NCBI RefSeq assembly: GCF_030063415.1
Contig: NZ_JASITA010000004.1
Location: 62,001-126,000 of the forward strand
Reading direction: 5' to 3'
DNA length: 64,000 bases
From: Streptomyces sp. H27-C3
GTDB taxonomy: Bacteria > Actinomycetota > Actinomycetes > Streptomycetales > Streptomycetaceae
Each line of letters starts with the position of its first letter. The first letter of the stretch is position 1. The position numbers and the translations under genes are program-made. Below, in pieces: positions 9,001 through 17,090 of the stretch. The notes under the pieces were generated by a model. The model did no database searches and had not been told where the DNA came from. It worked only from the letters and a program-made list of their open reading frames with translations.

Positions 9001-10425
9001 CTACCTGTACGCCCCCCGCTTGCGCCGTCCCAGCCGGTGTCCGTGTCGGCCGTCGGTGGCGCGTCGCCCGTCGAGGCCGATCCAGATCCGGACCTCCGTG
9101 CCACCGAGCACGGAGTGCCCGATGCGTACGTCGCCGCCAGTCGACTCGGCGACACGGCGCACGATGTCCAGGCCGAGGCCGGTGGACCCGGCCCGTTCCC
9201 CGCCGTTGCCGCGCGTCATCGCCGCCTCGGGGTCGGTGATGCCGGGGCCCGCGTCCGAGACCAGCACGATGACGGCGTCGTCGCCGTTGTGCACATCGAC
9301 CGAGAACGCCGTGCCTTCGGGGGTGTGCCGGAAGACATTGCCGAGCAACGCGTCGAGTACGGCAGCCAGTTCGGGCCGACCGACCGGGATGCGCACCGGG
9401 CGGTCGACGCCCGCGAGCCGGACCTTCCTGCCCTCGTCCTCCGCGAGCGCCGACCAGAAGGCCATCCGTTCGCGTACGACCTCGGAGGCGTCACAGCCCG
9501 TCCCGGCGCCGAGCGGGCCCTGGGTCTGCGGGCGCTGGTCGCGCGCGGTACGGATGATCGTGTCCACCTCGCGTTCCAGTTGCTGGACCGCTGCCCTGGT
9601 CTGCTCGGCGGCCGGCCCCTCGCCCAGCGAGGCGGCGTTGAGGCGCAGCACGGTGAGGGGGGTGCGCAGCCGGTGCGACAGGTCGGCCGCCAGCTCCCTC
9701 TCGTTGGCGAGGAGTTGAACGACCTGGTCGGCCATGGAGTTGAACGCGACGGCGGCGGACCGCAGTTCGGTCGGCCCTTCCTCGGGCACCCGCGCCCCGA
9801 GCTTGCCCTCGCCCAGGTCGTGCGCGGCGCCCGCGAGCCGCCGCGCGGGCTGGACCATCCGTACGCCGAGCCGGTCGGCGACCGCCACCGAGCCGACGAT
9901 CAGCGCGACGCCGACGCCCGCGAGGACGAGCCAGGCGGTGGCGACCCCGTTGGAGACGTCCTCCTCGGGCACGAAGACCTCCACGACCGCGATCTGGCCG
10001 CTGGCCAGCGCGGTGGGCTGGAGCAGCGCGGAGCCGCCGGGCACCTCCGAGATGGAGGCGCGGCCGAGTCGCCGGGTGGTCTCCAGGTCCCGCTGCGAGG
10101 CCCGACGCTGCCCGATCTCCAGCGGAACACCGGCCACCTTGCCCGCCTCAGCCGTTTTGTCGGACTTGCCCGCCTTGTCCTCGGCGGGGATGTGCACGGC
10201 CATCCGTCCGGCGGAGCCGACGTCGGTGGACATCACCGCCTTCTCCAGCGAGGCCCGGTCGGTGGCGATGGACAGGGTGGGCCCGATGGTGGCGGCCCAG
10301 CGCTCCGCGTTGGAGAAGGCCCGGTCCTTGGCCATTTCCTTGATGACGAGGCCGAGCGGCACGGCGAAGGCCAGCACGACCATCACGGTCACGGCCAGGC
10401 TCACCCTGACCAGCGCCCACCTCAT
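9001..10425 (-). CDS. Membrane sensor histidine kinase
   Basis: 474 aa with two transmembrane segments (about residues 8-30 and 163-185) flanking an extracytoplasmic sensor loop, then a HAMP-like linker (ADRLGVRMVQPARRLAGAA), a phospho-acceptor H box (ADLSHRLRTPLTVLRLN), and ATPase boxes N (LLGNVFRHTP), G1 (DAGPGI) and G2 (GSTGLGLDIV). The ATG overlaps the stop of the response-regulator gene in ATGA, so the two form a co-translated pair. The signal sensed is not evident; the loop has a lysine-rich stretch (EDKAGKSDKTAEAGK). Confidence 0.93.
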   Translation of the reverse strand: MRWALVRVSLAVTVMVVLAFAVPLGLVIKEMAKDRAFSNAERWAATIGPTLSIATDRASLEKAVMSTDVGSAGRMAVHIPAEDKAGKSDKTAEAGKVAGVPLEIGQRRASQRDLETTRRLGRASISEVPGGSALLQPTALASGQIAVVEVFVPEEDVSNGVATAWLVLAGVGVALIVGSVAVADRLGVRMVQPARRLAGAAHDLGEGKLGARVPEEGPTELRSAAVAFNSMADQVVQLLANERELAADLSHRLRTPLTVLRLNAASLGEGPAAEQTRAAVQQLEREVDTIIRTARDQRPQTQGPLGAGTGCDASEVVRERMAFWSALAEDEGRKVRLAGVDRPVRIPVGRPELAAVLDALLGNVFRHTPEGTAFSVDVHNGDDAVIVLVSDAGPGITDPEAAMTRGNGGERAGSTGLGLDIVRRVAESTGGDVRIGHSVLGGTEVRIWIGLDGRRATDGRHGHRLGRRKRGAYR

Positions 10426-11111
10426 CGGGGCGGTTCCAGCTTCACGCCCACTCCACGCAGGGTGTGCAGATAGCGCGGGCTGGCCGCCGTCTCGCCGAGC
10501 TTGCGGCGCAGCCAGGACAGATGCACGTCGATGGTCTGGTCGTCGCCGTAACTCTGCTGCCAGACCTCGGCGAGCAGTTCCTTGCGCGGAACGACGACAC
10601 CGGGCCGCCCGGCGAGAAACGCCAGCAGGTCGAATTCGCGGCGGGTCAGGTCCAGCTGCCCGCCGTCCAGCTCGGCCTGCCTGCGCAGCGGGTCGATGGA
10701 CAGGCCGCCGACCTGGATGAGGCGTGACGGCGGCTCGGCGCCCGCCAGCGCGCGGGAGCGGCGCAGCACGGCGGCCATCCGGGCCGACAGGTGCTCGACC
10801 GAGAAGGGCTTGACGAGGTAGTCGTCGGCGCCGTCGTTGAGCAGCCGGACGATCTCCGCCTCGTCGTCGCGCGCTGTGGCGATGATCACGGGTACGTCGG
10901 TGATGCCGCGCAGCATCTTCAGCGCCTCCGACCCGTCCAGGTCCGGCAGACCGAGGTCGAGAATGACCACGTCGAAACTGAGATGCGCGACCTCGCGCAG
11001 CGCCTCAAGGGCCGTACCGACACTGCGCACCGTGTGGGAGGCCTCGGTCAGGTGCCGGATGAGGGCGGAACGTACGAACTGGTCGTCCTCGACCACGAGC
11101 ACACTTGCCAT
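10422..11111 (-). CDS. OmpR/PhoB-type response regulator
   Basis: 229 aa. The receiver domain spans residues 3-115, with acidic pocket Glu8-Asp9-Asp10, phospho-acceptor Asp52 (ILDLGLPD) and Lys101 (LVKPF). A winged-helix DNA-binding domain covers about 130-226 (TRREFDLLAFLAGRPG, TIDVHLSWLRRKLGE). It precedes and overlaps the histidine-kinase gene by 4 bp. The start was set at the ATG opening MASVLVVEDD; further upstream frame is non-homologous. Confidence 0.94.
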   Translation of the reverse strand: MASVLVVEDDQFVRSALIRHLTEASHTVRSVGTALEALREVAHLSFDVVILDLGLPDLDGSEALKMLRGITDVPVIIATARDDEAEIVRLLNDGADDYLVKPFSVEHLSARMAAVLRRSRALAGAEPPSRLIQVGGLSIDPLRRQAELDGGQLDLTRREFDLLAFLAGRPGVVVPRKELLAEVWQQSYGDDQTIDVHLSWLRRKLGETAASPRYLHTLRGVGVKLEPPR

Positions 11112-11180
11112 GCGCGGCACCGTACGCCATGTGGGGGAGCTCGGGCCCATGAGGGACAGCCGTGGGACGGGTGGTGCAGT

Positions 11181-11747
11181 ATGGCCCGGATGCAACGAGG
11201 ACTCGTACACGGCGTAGCGTGGTCGTTCGCCACCGGCGCGGCGGTCACGCTGTCGTGGTGGGGCGTGCACACGGTGATGACGGATACGGCGTACGACCCG
11301 CCGCAGGCCCTGCCGATCCCCTCCGACGTGGTGCAGAGCAGCACCGCGCAGGGCGCGATGCCGCGGTCGTCCTCCACCCGGCGGCCCGACGACAAACCGT
11401 CCACGAAGAAGCCGGAACGCCCCGCCGCTTCGACCGGCGCTCCGCAGGACAAGGAGACACCGACCGCTCCGAGCACCACACCCGACGCACCGGCCGGCTC
11501 CGGCGCGGGCCCTTCGGGGTCGGCCGGCACGGTGAAGAACTACAACACCGCGGGGGGCCGGGTCGTCCTCGACATGGGCGAGAAGTCCGCCACCCTGGTC
11601 TCCGCGACGCCCGCGACGGGCTGGTCGATCCAGGTCTGGAAGGACCCGTCCTGGATCCGGGTGCAGTTCACCGGGGGTACGGCGACCGTCACGGTCTTCA
11701 CCACCTGGCACGACCACGCGCCGTCGGTCGAGATCATCAACTCCTGA
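11181..11747 (+). CDS. Membrane-anchored or secreted protein with Ser/Thr/Pro linker, 188 aa
   Basis: The N terminus (VHGVAWSFATGAAVTLSWWGVHTVM) is one hydrophobic segment, probably a signal anchor. Residues about 40-115 form a disordered Pro/Ser/Thr/Lys-rich linker, followed by a beta-rich globular tail (GGRVVLDMGEKSATLVSATP to WHDHAPSVEIINS). No enzyme motif is visible. It is divergent from the two-component operon, 69 bp away, so it may belong to that regulon; this is inference. Two ATGs three codons apart are possible starts. Confidence 0.75.
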   Translation: MARMQRGLVHGVAWSFATGAAVTLSWWGVHTVMTDTAYDPPQALPIPSDVVQSSTAQGAMPRSSSTRRPDDKPSTKKPERPAASTGAPQDKETPTAPSTTPDAPAGSGAGPSGSAGTVKNYNTAGGRVVLDMGEKSATLVSATPATGWSIQVWKDPSWIRVQFTGGTATVTVFTTWHDHAPSVEIINS

Positions 11748-11772
11748 CCTCCGAGCCGCCGGTGACGTTTCG

Positions 11773-12642
11773 TCACTTTCTGAAGGCGGACTCCGGCGGC
11801 ATGGGCGACGGCCGGGCCCTCGCGTCGGTGACCACTGCCGCGCCGCCCGCGAAGGCGATCAGTTCCCGACCGTGCTCCACCCGCCCGGGGTGCGGGTCGC
11901 TCGCGATGCGGCGGGTCAGGTCGGCGACCGGCAGCGCCCGGTCGGAGGCCAGCAGCACCGCGTTGCCGAAGCGCCGGCCGCGCAGCACCGCCGGGTCGGC
12001 GGCCAGGGCCAGCTCGGGGAAGACGGCGGCCGCGGTGGCGATCTGGCCGCGCAGATGCGCGAGCGGCGGCCCGTCGGCGAGGTTGGCGGCGTAGAAACCA
12101 CCGGACTTGAGCGCCCTGCGTACGTCGGTGAGGAACTCGGCGCTGGTCAGGTGGGCCGGGGTGCGGGCGCCGCTGAACACGTCCGCGATCACCAGGTCCG
12201 CCCAGTCGTCCGCGATCCTGCCGAGCCCGGCGCGGGCGTCGGCCGAGCGGACCCGGATGCGGGCGTTGGTGTCCAACGGGAGGTGCTTGCGGACCAGTTG
12301 GACGAGAGCCGCGTCCAGTTCGACGATCTGCTGGGTCGAGCGGGAGCGGGTGGCCGCGACATAGCGGGCCATCGTGAAGGCGCCGCCGCCCAGGTGCAGG
12401 ACATGGACCGGCTGTCCCGGCGGGGCGGTGAGGTCGACGACATGGCCGAGCCTGCGCTGGTACGCGAAGTCGAGGTACGCCGGGTCGTCGAGGTCGACAT
12501 GGGACTGCGGGGCGCCGTCGAGCCGCAGCGTCCAGCCGCGCGGACGGTCCCGGTCGGGTATCAGCTCGGCGAGCCCGGCGTCGACCTGCTCGGCGACGGT
12601 CTCGGGTGCGGCGCGTTCGCGCCGTCCTTTGTTCTTTGCCAC
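11773..12642 (-). CDS. Spermidine-synthase-like SAM-fold protein
   Basis: 289 aa with a Rossmann methyltransferase/aminopropyltransferase core: glycine-rich motif VLHLGGGAFTMARYV, acidic motif QQIVELDAALVQLV, then DWADLVIADVFSG. It resembles the actinobacterial spermidine-synthase-like family, most members of which lack proven polyamine activity; the canonical GG(G/D)G loop is altered to GGGA. No membrane domain is fused. It ends 25 bp from the convergent upstream gene and starts 15 bp after the stop of the gene behind it, so the two may be co-transcribed. Confidence 0.8.
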   Translation of the reverse strand: MAKNKGRRERAAPETVAEQVDAGLAELIPDRDRPRGWTLRLDGAPQSHVDLDDPAYLDFAYQRRLGHVVDLTAPPGQPVHVLHLGGGAFTMARYVAATRSRSTQQIVELDAALVQLVRKHLPLDTNARIRVRSADARAGLGRIADDWADLVIADVFSGARTPAHLTSAEFLTDVRRALKSGGFYAANLADGPPLAHLRGQIATAAAVFPELALAADPAVLRGRRFGNAVLLASDRALPVADLTRRIASDPHPGRVEHGRELIAFAGGAAVVTDARARPSPMPPESAFRK

Positions 12643-12657
12643 GGGGCCAGTATCGGC

Positions 12658-13170
12658 TCAGCGGCAGCGGTCGGCCGCCTCGATGAGCCGGGTGGCCTCG
12701 CCGAGGGCCGCCCGCAGCGCGGCCGGGTCGGTGACCGGGCCCGCGTCGGTGGGCGGCAGCAGCCACCCGGTACCGGAAACCGGCGGCTCCGGGATGTCGG
12801 CGGCGGAGATCCGCAGACCGCGCCCGGAGGTCTGCGTACAGGCGCTGCCCGGCAGGTCCCAGGCGTCGGCGGTACCCGGGGGCACCAGGAAACCGAGGGT
12901 GTCGCAGGGGCCGTCGTGCAGGACGGGGCCGACCGCGGGGGCGGAGACGGCACCGCGGCGCAGGATGTCCACGGCCTCCAGGCCCTGTCGTACAGGCACC
13001 GTCACCAGGTCGCACGGCTCCGCGACGTTGACGCCGATCGAGGTCGGTCCGGGCGGTCCGACCGGCTCGGCCACCGCGCACGACCCCGTGGGGACGGCGC
13101 TGAACTCGGGCGTGGGCCTGTGCTGAGCAGTCGTTCGTGAGCCGCTGATCTCCATGCCGGCGTCCAACAA
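12658..13170 (-). CDS. Degenerate primase-polymerase (AEP)-like protein
   Basis: 170 aa. The pattern EPCDLVTVPVRQGLEAVDIL ... VGPVLHDG ... DTLGFLVPPGTADAW ... GTGWLLPP follows the C-terminal half of the bifunctional primase-polymerase-like proteins common in Streptomyces, and the protein at 20743-21435 has the same pattern. Catalytic acidic residues of a true archaeo-eukaryotic primase are not evident, so activity is doubtful. I chose a TTG start because AGGAGG lies 7 nt before it; the first in-frame ATG (13155) is 22 nt away from that site. Confidence 0.65.
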   Translation of the reverse strand: MLDAGMEISGSRTTAQHRPTPEFSAVPTGSCAVAEPVGPPGPTSIGVNVAEPCDLVTVPVRQGLEAVDILRRGAVSAPAVGPVLHDGPCDTLGFLVPPGTADAWDLPGSACTQTSGRGLRISAADIPEPPVSGTGWLLPPTDAGPVTDPAALRAALGEATRLIEAADRCR

Positions 13171-13189
13171 GGGAACCCCTCCTCGCTCA

Positions 13190-13210
13190 AGTGGGAGCGA
13201 GACTCCCACT
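13190..13210. promoter_or_regulatory. Inverted repeat, candidate operator
   Basis: AGTGGGAG-CGAGA-CTCCCACT, perfect 8-bp arms with a 5-bp spacer, just upstream of the ribosome site of the minus-strand AEP-like gene and in the divergent region before the TPR regulator. The TGGGAG half-sites equal those of the CebR box, but the spacing differs. Confidence 0.5.
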
Positions 13211-13393
13211 CCACATGGTTCAACGCGCGGAATTGTCAACAGCTACGGCGGCAAGCCGCCGCAAAGGATGGCAGTTCATGGCAGATCCCGGGTGAGATAT
13301 CCGCTTTGTAGGCAAACTCCGTGTGTATGGGTCGTCACAGACGGTACGTTTTTGCTCCGCCGAAGCACGCGAACCTTGCGGGAGGGCCGACCC

Positions 13394-14815
13394 ATGACGT
13401 CGCCATCAGCGCACCGTCGGTCGACAGATCCGAACATGCGCTTCCGCCGACTGCGAGGGCCGCGTTCACCGGGGGAATTCGCCGCCGCCGTACGCAGGGC
13501 GGCGCGGGAGATCGGCGAGCAGGTCGCGTGCGACGCCCGGTACATCGGGCGCGTCGAGGCCGGCGAGATCCGCTGTCCCAACTACGCGTACGAACGGGTC
13601 TTCCTGCACATGTTCCCCGGCCTCGCGCTGGCGGACCTGGGCTTCTCGGCCCGCGAAACGGTACGCGGCAGGGGGGCGCGCGTCGAGGGCGTCACGCCCC
13701 CGGCGCACACCACGATCCATAGCGACGAGGAGAGCGACGTGCTGCGTCGCGCGTTCATGACGAGCGGCACCGCCACGGTGGCGGCCGCATCCCTGGGACT
13801 CGGCAGTGCGCCGAGTGCTTCCGGCACACCGAGTACGTACGGGATCACGTACGACCTGCGGCGGCCCTTCGCCGCGTCCCCGTCCGCGTCGGTGCCATCG
13901 CCCCGCCGGATCGGCGAGGCCGAGGTCGGCGCCGTCGAGGACGCGGTGCGCTCCATCCGGCTGCTCGACGACCGGCACGGCGCCGACGGCCTCTACCAAC
14001 GGGCCGCGCAGCCGCTGCGCACCGCGTACGCCCTGCTCGACACGGGCACCACGGCCCGCAGATCAATGGCCGAGCGGCTGCACGCCGGCGCCGGTGAACT
14101 CGCCCTGTCGGTGGGCTGGCTCGCGCACGACTCGGGCCGCTTCGACGATGCCCGCTCGCACTACACGGAGGCGCTGGCGACGGCCCGGGTGTGCGGCGAC
14201 CCGGCGCTGGAGGCGCACGCGTTCAGCAACTCGGCGTTCCTGGCGCGGGACACCGGCCGGCCGCGCGAGGCGGTGCGGGCGGCCCAGGCGGGGCAGCGGG
14301 CGGCGGCGCAGGCGGCATCGCCGCGGCTGCTCTCGCTGCTCACGCTGCGCGAGGCGGGCGGCTGGGCCGGGTCCGGTGACCGTGCGGGCTGCGAGCAGGC
14401 GCTCGCCCGCGCCCAGTCCCTCTTCGCGCGCGGCCCCGCGCACGCCGACCCGGAGTGGATGAGCTTCTTCGGCGAGGCCGAGCTGGAGGGCCTGGAGGCG
14501 CAGTGCTGGTCGGCGCTGGGCGACTGGCCCCGCGCGGTGCGGCACGCCCGGCGGGCCGCGGACCTCCAGGACCCCCACTTCGTACGGAACCTGGCTCTCT
14601 ACAGCGCGGAGCTCGCCGACGACCTGGCGCACGCGGGGGCGCCGGACGAGGCGGCGGCGGTGGGGCTCCAGGTCCTCGATCTGCTCGCGGAGGTCCAGTC
14701 CTCGCGCGTCCAGACGATGCTCACCGGCACGGCCCGCACGCTGCTCCCCCACCACAGGTCGCCCTCGGTGGCCCCGTTCCTGGCCCGCCACGCGGCGGCG
14801 CGGATCAGCGCCTGA
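13394..14815 (+). CDS. XRE/TPR-type transcriptional regulator
   Basis: 473 aa. An atypical N-terminal helix-turn-helix (FAAAVRRAAREIGEQVACDA, RYIGRVEAGEIRCPNYAY) is followed by a linker and, from about residue 190, an all-helical region with TPR-like repeats (ALATARVCGDPALEAHAFSN, REAVRAAQAGQRAAAQAA). This resembles the NsdA-like family of Streptomyces regulators that affect development and antibiotics. GGGAGGG sits 6 nt before the ATG. A perfect small hairpin at 13246-13261 lies in its long leader. The ligand is unknown. Confidence 0.8.
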   Translation: MTSPSAHRRSTDPNMRFRRLRGPRSPGEFAAAVRRAAREIGEQVACDARYIGRVEAGEIRCPNYAYERVFLHMFPGLALADLGFSARETVRGRGARVEGVTPPAHTTIHSDEESDVLRRAFMTSGTATVAAASLGLGSAPSASGTPSTYGITYDLRRPFAASPSASVPSPRRIGEAEVGAVEDAVRSIRLLDDRHGADGLYQRAAQPLRTAYALLDTGTTARRSMAERLHAGAGELALSVGWLAHDSGRFDDARSHYTEALATARVCGDPALEAHAFSNSAFLARDTGRPREAVRAAQAGQRAAAQAASPRLLSLLTLREAGGWAGSGDRAGCEQALARAQSLFARGPAHADPEWMSFFGEAELEGLEAQCWSALGDWPRAVRHARRAADLQDPHFVRNLALYSAELADDLAHAGAPDEAAAVGLQVLDLLAEVQSSRVQTMLTGTARTLLPHHRSPSVAPFLARHAAARISA

Positions 14816-14885
14816 CCGGGTGGGCGCGCGGGGCCGACCGGTATCCGGCCGGGGGCACGTCCGGGGGCACGTCCGGCCCGGTCGG

Positions 14886-15482
14886 TCAGGTGGACAGGTG
14901 CCCCGTGTCGTTCCAACGCTCGATCGCGGGGGCGTCGTACGCCCAGCCCAGGACGGAGAGGGACGTCGGGTCCAGCTTGACGCGGGCCGCGAAGGACACG
15001 TCCTCACCCAGCCAGCGGGCACCGATCGCACGCAGGATGTGGCCGTGGGCGAAGATCAGCACGTCCCGGTCGGCCGACCGCGCCCAGGCGACGACCTCGT
15101 CCGCGCGGGCCGAAAGCTCGGCGAGCGTCTCCCCGTCCGGCACCCCGTCGCGCCAGATGAACCAGTCGCTCTGCAGCGCCTTGATCTCGGGCGGGGCCAT
15201 TCCCTCGTACGCGCCGTAGTCCCACTCCATCAGCGCGTCCCACGGCTGCGCCCGCTCCCCGAACCCGGCGAGCTCACAGGTCTCGCTCGCCCGCACGAGC
15301 GGGCTGGTGCGCACCTCGACGTCCGGGAGCCCGTCGAACGGCGCCCGGTGCAGCCGCTCGCCGAGCAGCTTGGCGCCGCGGCGGCCCTCGTCGAGCAGGG
15401 GGATGTCGGTCCTGCCGGTGTGCTTCCCGGACAGCGACCACTCGGTCTGTCCGTGCCGGGCCAGCAGGATGCGCGATGCCAT
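14886..15482 (-). CDS. Histidine phosphatase (phosphoglycerate-mutase superfamily)
   Basis: 198 aa with the RHG motif near the start ([20 protein letters not shown]), a second catalytic His in [18 protein letters not shown], and the conserved acid in [10 protein letters not shown]. Single-domain members of this size usually act as broad phosphatases rather than glycolytic mutases. The ATG is preceded by AGGGAG at 8 nt. Convergent with the TPR regulator; upstream lies the long repeat-bearing region before the nuclease operon. Confidence 0.9.
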   Translation of the reverse strand: MASRILLARHGQTEWSLSGKHTGRTDIPLLDEGRRGAKLLGERLHRAPFDGLPDVEVRTSPLVRASETCELAGFGERAQPWDALMEWDYGAYEGMAPPEIKALQSDWFIWRDGVPDGETLAELSARADEVVAWARSADRDVLIFAHGHILRAIGARWLGEDVSFAARVKLDPTSLSVLGWAYDAPAIERWNDTGHLST

Positions 15483-15562
15483 GACGGTGTCTCCCTGGGG
15501 TAGCGGTGGTGCACGAAGTGCGTGTCGTGGTGCCTGTGCGTGAGGCGGTGTGTGTCGTTGGA

Positions 15563-15604
15563 GCGTTGTGGAACGTCGGCGGTGCGTTGTGGCGCGCCGG
15601 TGGC
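15563..15604. repeat. Two tandem 21-bp imperfect repeats
   Basis: GCGTTGTGG.ACGTCGGCGGT at 15563-15583 is followed directly by GCGTTGTGG.GCGCCGGTGGC at 15584-15604. The rest of 15483-15730 shows no gene on either strand. Confidence 0.6.
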
Positions 15605-15730
15605 GCATTTACGGGCAGATCGCTCCGCCCCACCATCATCGCGCACCTGATCCGAGGGCAACCCCCGGGGCGATCCCGGCATCGCCGCACCCATGCCGTT
15701 CGTACTCGGCTCGCGCGCCGCGAAGCCCAC

Positions 15731-15790
15731 TGCTCCCGGTCGTTCTCGGCTGTTCTCAGTAGTTCTCGGTAATCCTCGGTAGTTCTCGGT
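15731..15790. repeat. Six tandem decamers upstream of the nuclease operon
   Basis: Exact 10-bp phase: TGCTCCCGGT, CGTTCTCGGC, TGTTCTCAGT, AGTTCTCGGT, AATCCTCGGT, AGTTCTCGGT; consensus AGTTCTCGGT. Ten-bp spacing puts every unit on one face of the DNA helix, as for cooperative protein binding. The array touches the first possible start codon of the downstream gene. Confidence 0.75.
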
Positions 15791-17090
15791 GGAGTCGGTG
15801 GCGTTGTCAGTGGTGGATGCGAGACTTCGCCGGGTGAGCGATTCCCTGGGCGGCGGACCCGCGCCAACACCTCCGCAGGCACCCCCGCACGCACCTTCGC
15901 GGGTGCTGGCGCAGAAGACGCCGGCGACATCGACCACGGCGCTCCGGCAGCGGCTCGCCGAGCTGCGCGGCCCCGCGGTCCCGCCGCTGCCGCTCGATGC
16001 CCGCGCGCTGGCCGCCCTCGCCGCCAACCCGGGCTGCAAACGCCGCGCCCTGCTCGACGGCGCGGGGGTGGACAAGACGGCGCTGGCCGCCGCGCTGGGC
16101 GCCCCCTCCGCGTTCGGCCAGTCCCAGTTCGCCTTCATGCGGGGCAATGCGTTCGAGGCCAAGGTCAAGGCGGACGGCGCCGCGGTGCTGATGCAGTTGC
16201 TGTACGAGCGGATGGGCGCGGGCAGCGAGCCTCCGGCCCCCGGTGAGACGCGCCTTCCGGATCTGACGGCGGCCGGCCCCGAGGGCCGTGCCGCCCGCAC
16301 GGCACTGGCGCTGCGCGAGGCGACGGCGGCCGGGGCCTGGACCCTGCTCGACCACCCGATGCTGGCCCTGGATGTGGCGGGCTCCCCCGCCTATCTGGAG
16401 CCGGACGCGGTGGTGGTGCACCCCGACGGGCGCTGGACGGTCGTCGAGATCAAGTCCTTCCCGATGATCGACGACTCGGCCGACGCGGCGAAGGTGGGCG
16501 CGGCGGCCCGCCAAGCCGCGGTGTACGTCCTGGCGCTGGAGCGGGTCGCGGCGATGGTGGCTCGCACGGCCGCGCACAGCAGTGCGGCCGCTGCTCCTGT
16601 CGCCACCGTGGACGTGGGTCACTCGGTCCTGCTGGTCTGCCCCAAGGACTTCTCCAACCTGCCGACCGCCTGCGTCGTCGACGTACGCAAGCAGCGCTCG
16701 GTGACCCGGCGTCAGCTGGAGCGGCTGACCCGAATCGAGGATCTCGCCGCCTCGCTCCCCGAAGGCACCACCTTCGACCTGGAGCGCCCTGCGCAGGAGC
16801 TGACCGCGGCCGTCGAGTCGGTCGACGCGGCGTACGCGCCGGAGTGCCTGGCCGCGTGCGAGCTGGCCTTCCACTGCCGCCAGAAGGCACGCGCGGCGGG
16901 CGCCGTGGAGGCGCTGGGCCGCGGTGTGCGCGGCGACCTCGGCGGCCTGACCACGATCGGCGAAGTGCTCGCCGCCGCCGAGGGCGCCGCGGGCGACCCG
17001 CTGGATCCGACCGTCGTGGCCCTGCGCCGCGCGGCGGACCTGCGGTCCGAGGCACTGGCCACCGCCGGGAAGGCCGCCGCATGTCGCTGA
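15789..17090 (+). CDS. Fe-S cluster RecB/Cas4-like PD-(D/E)xK nuclease
   Basis: 433 aa if the first GTG is used; other in-frame GTGs at 15798, 15810, 15813 and 15834 are possible and none has a good ribosome site. The nuclease core is Asp206 (EPDAVVVHPDG) and Glu220-x-Lys222 (TVVEIKSFP), with a following QAAVYVLALE helix like RecB motif QxxxY. Cys83 plus Cys353-x3-Cys357-x5-Cys363 match the one-plus-three cysteine layout of Fe-S RecB nucleases (Cas4, AddB, Dna2), with x3 instead of the usual x2. It overlaps the next gene by 10 bp. Probably acts on DNA ends with the helicase two genes on. Confidence 0.82.
   Translation: MESVALSVVDARLRRVSDSLGGGPAPTPPQAPPHAPSRVLAQKTPATSTTALRQRLAELRGPAVPPLPLDARALAALAANPGCKRRALLDGAGVDKTALAAALGAPSAFGQSQFAFMRGNAFEAKVKADGAAVLMQLLYERMGAGSEPPAPGETRLPDLTAAGPEGRAARTALALREATAAGAWTLLDHPMLALDVAGSPAYLEPDAVVVHPDGRWTVVEIKSFPMIDDSADAAKVGAAARQAAVYVLALERVAAMVARTAAHSSAAAAPVATVDVGHSVLLVCPKDFSNLPTACVVDVRKQRSVTRRQLERLTRIEDLAASLPEGTTFDLERPAQELTAAVESVDAAYAPECLAACELAFHCRQKARAAGAVEALGRGVRGDLGGLTTIGEVLAAAEGAAGDPLDPTVVALRRAADLRSEALATAGKAAACR

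Noticed and set aside
9001..11111. Naming the two-component pair after a known system
   Set aside because: Domains are clear, but the sensor loop shows no diagnostic feature and several Streptomyces pairs look alike.
15731..15790. CRISPR array
   Set aside because: Decamers are contiguous without spacers and there is no Cas1/Cas2; the Cas4-like cysteines belong to a nuclease paired with a helicase.
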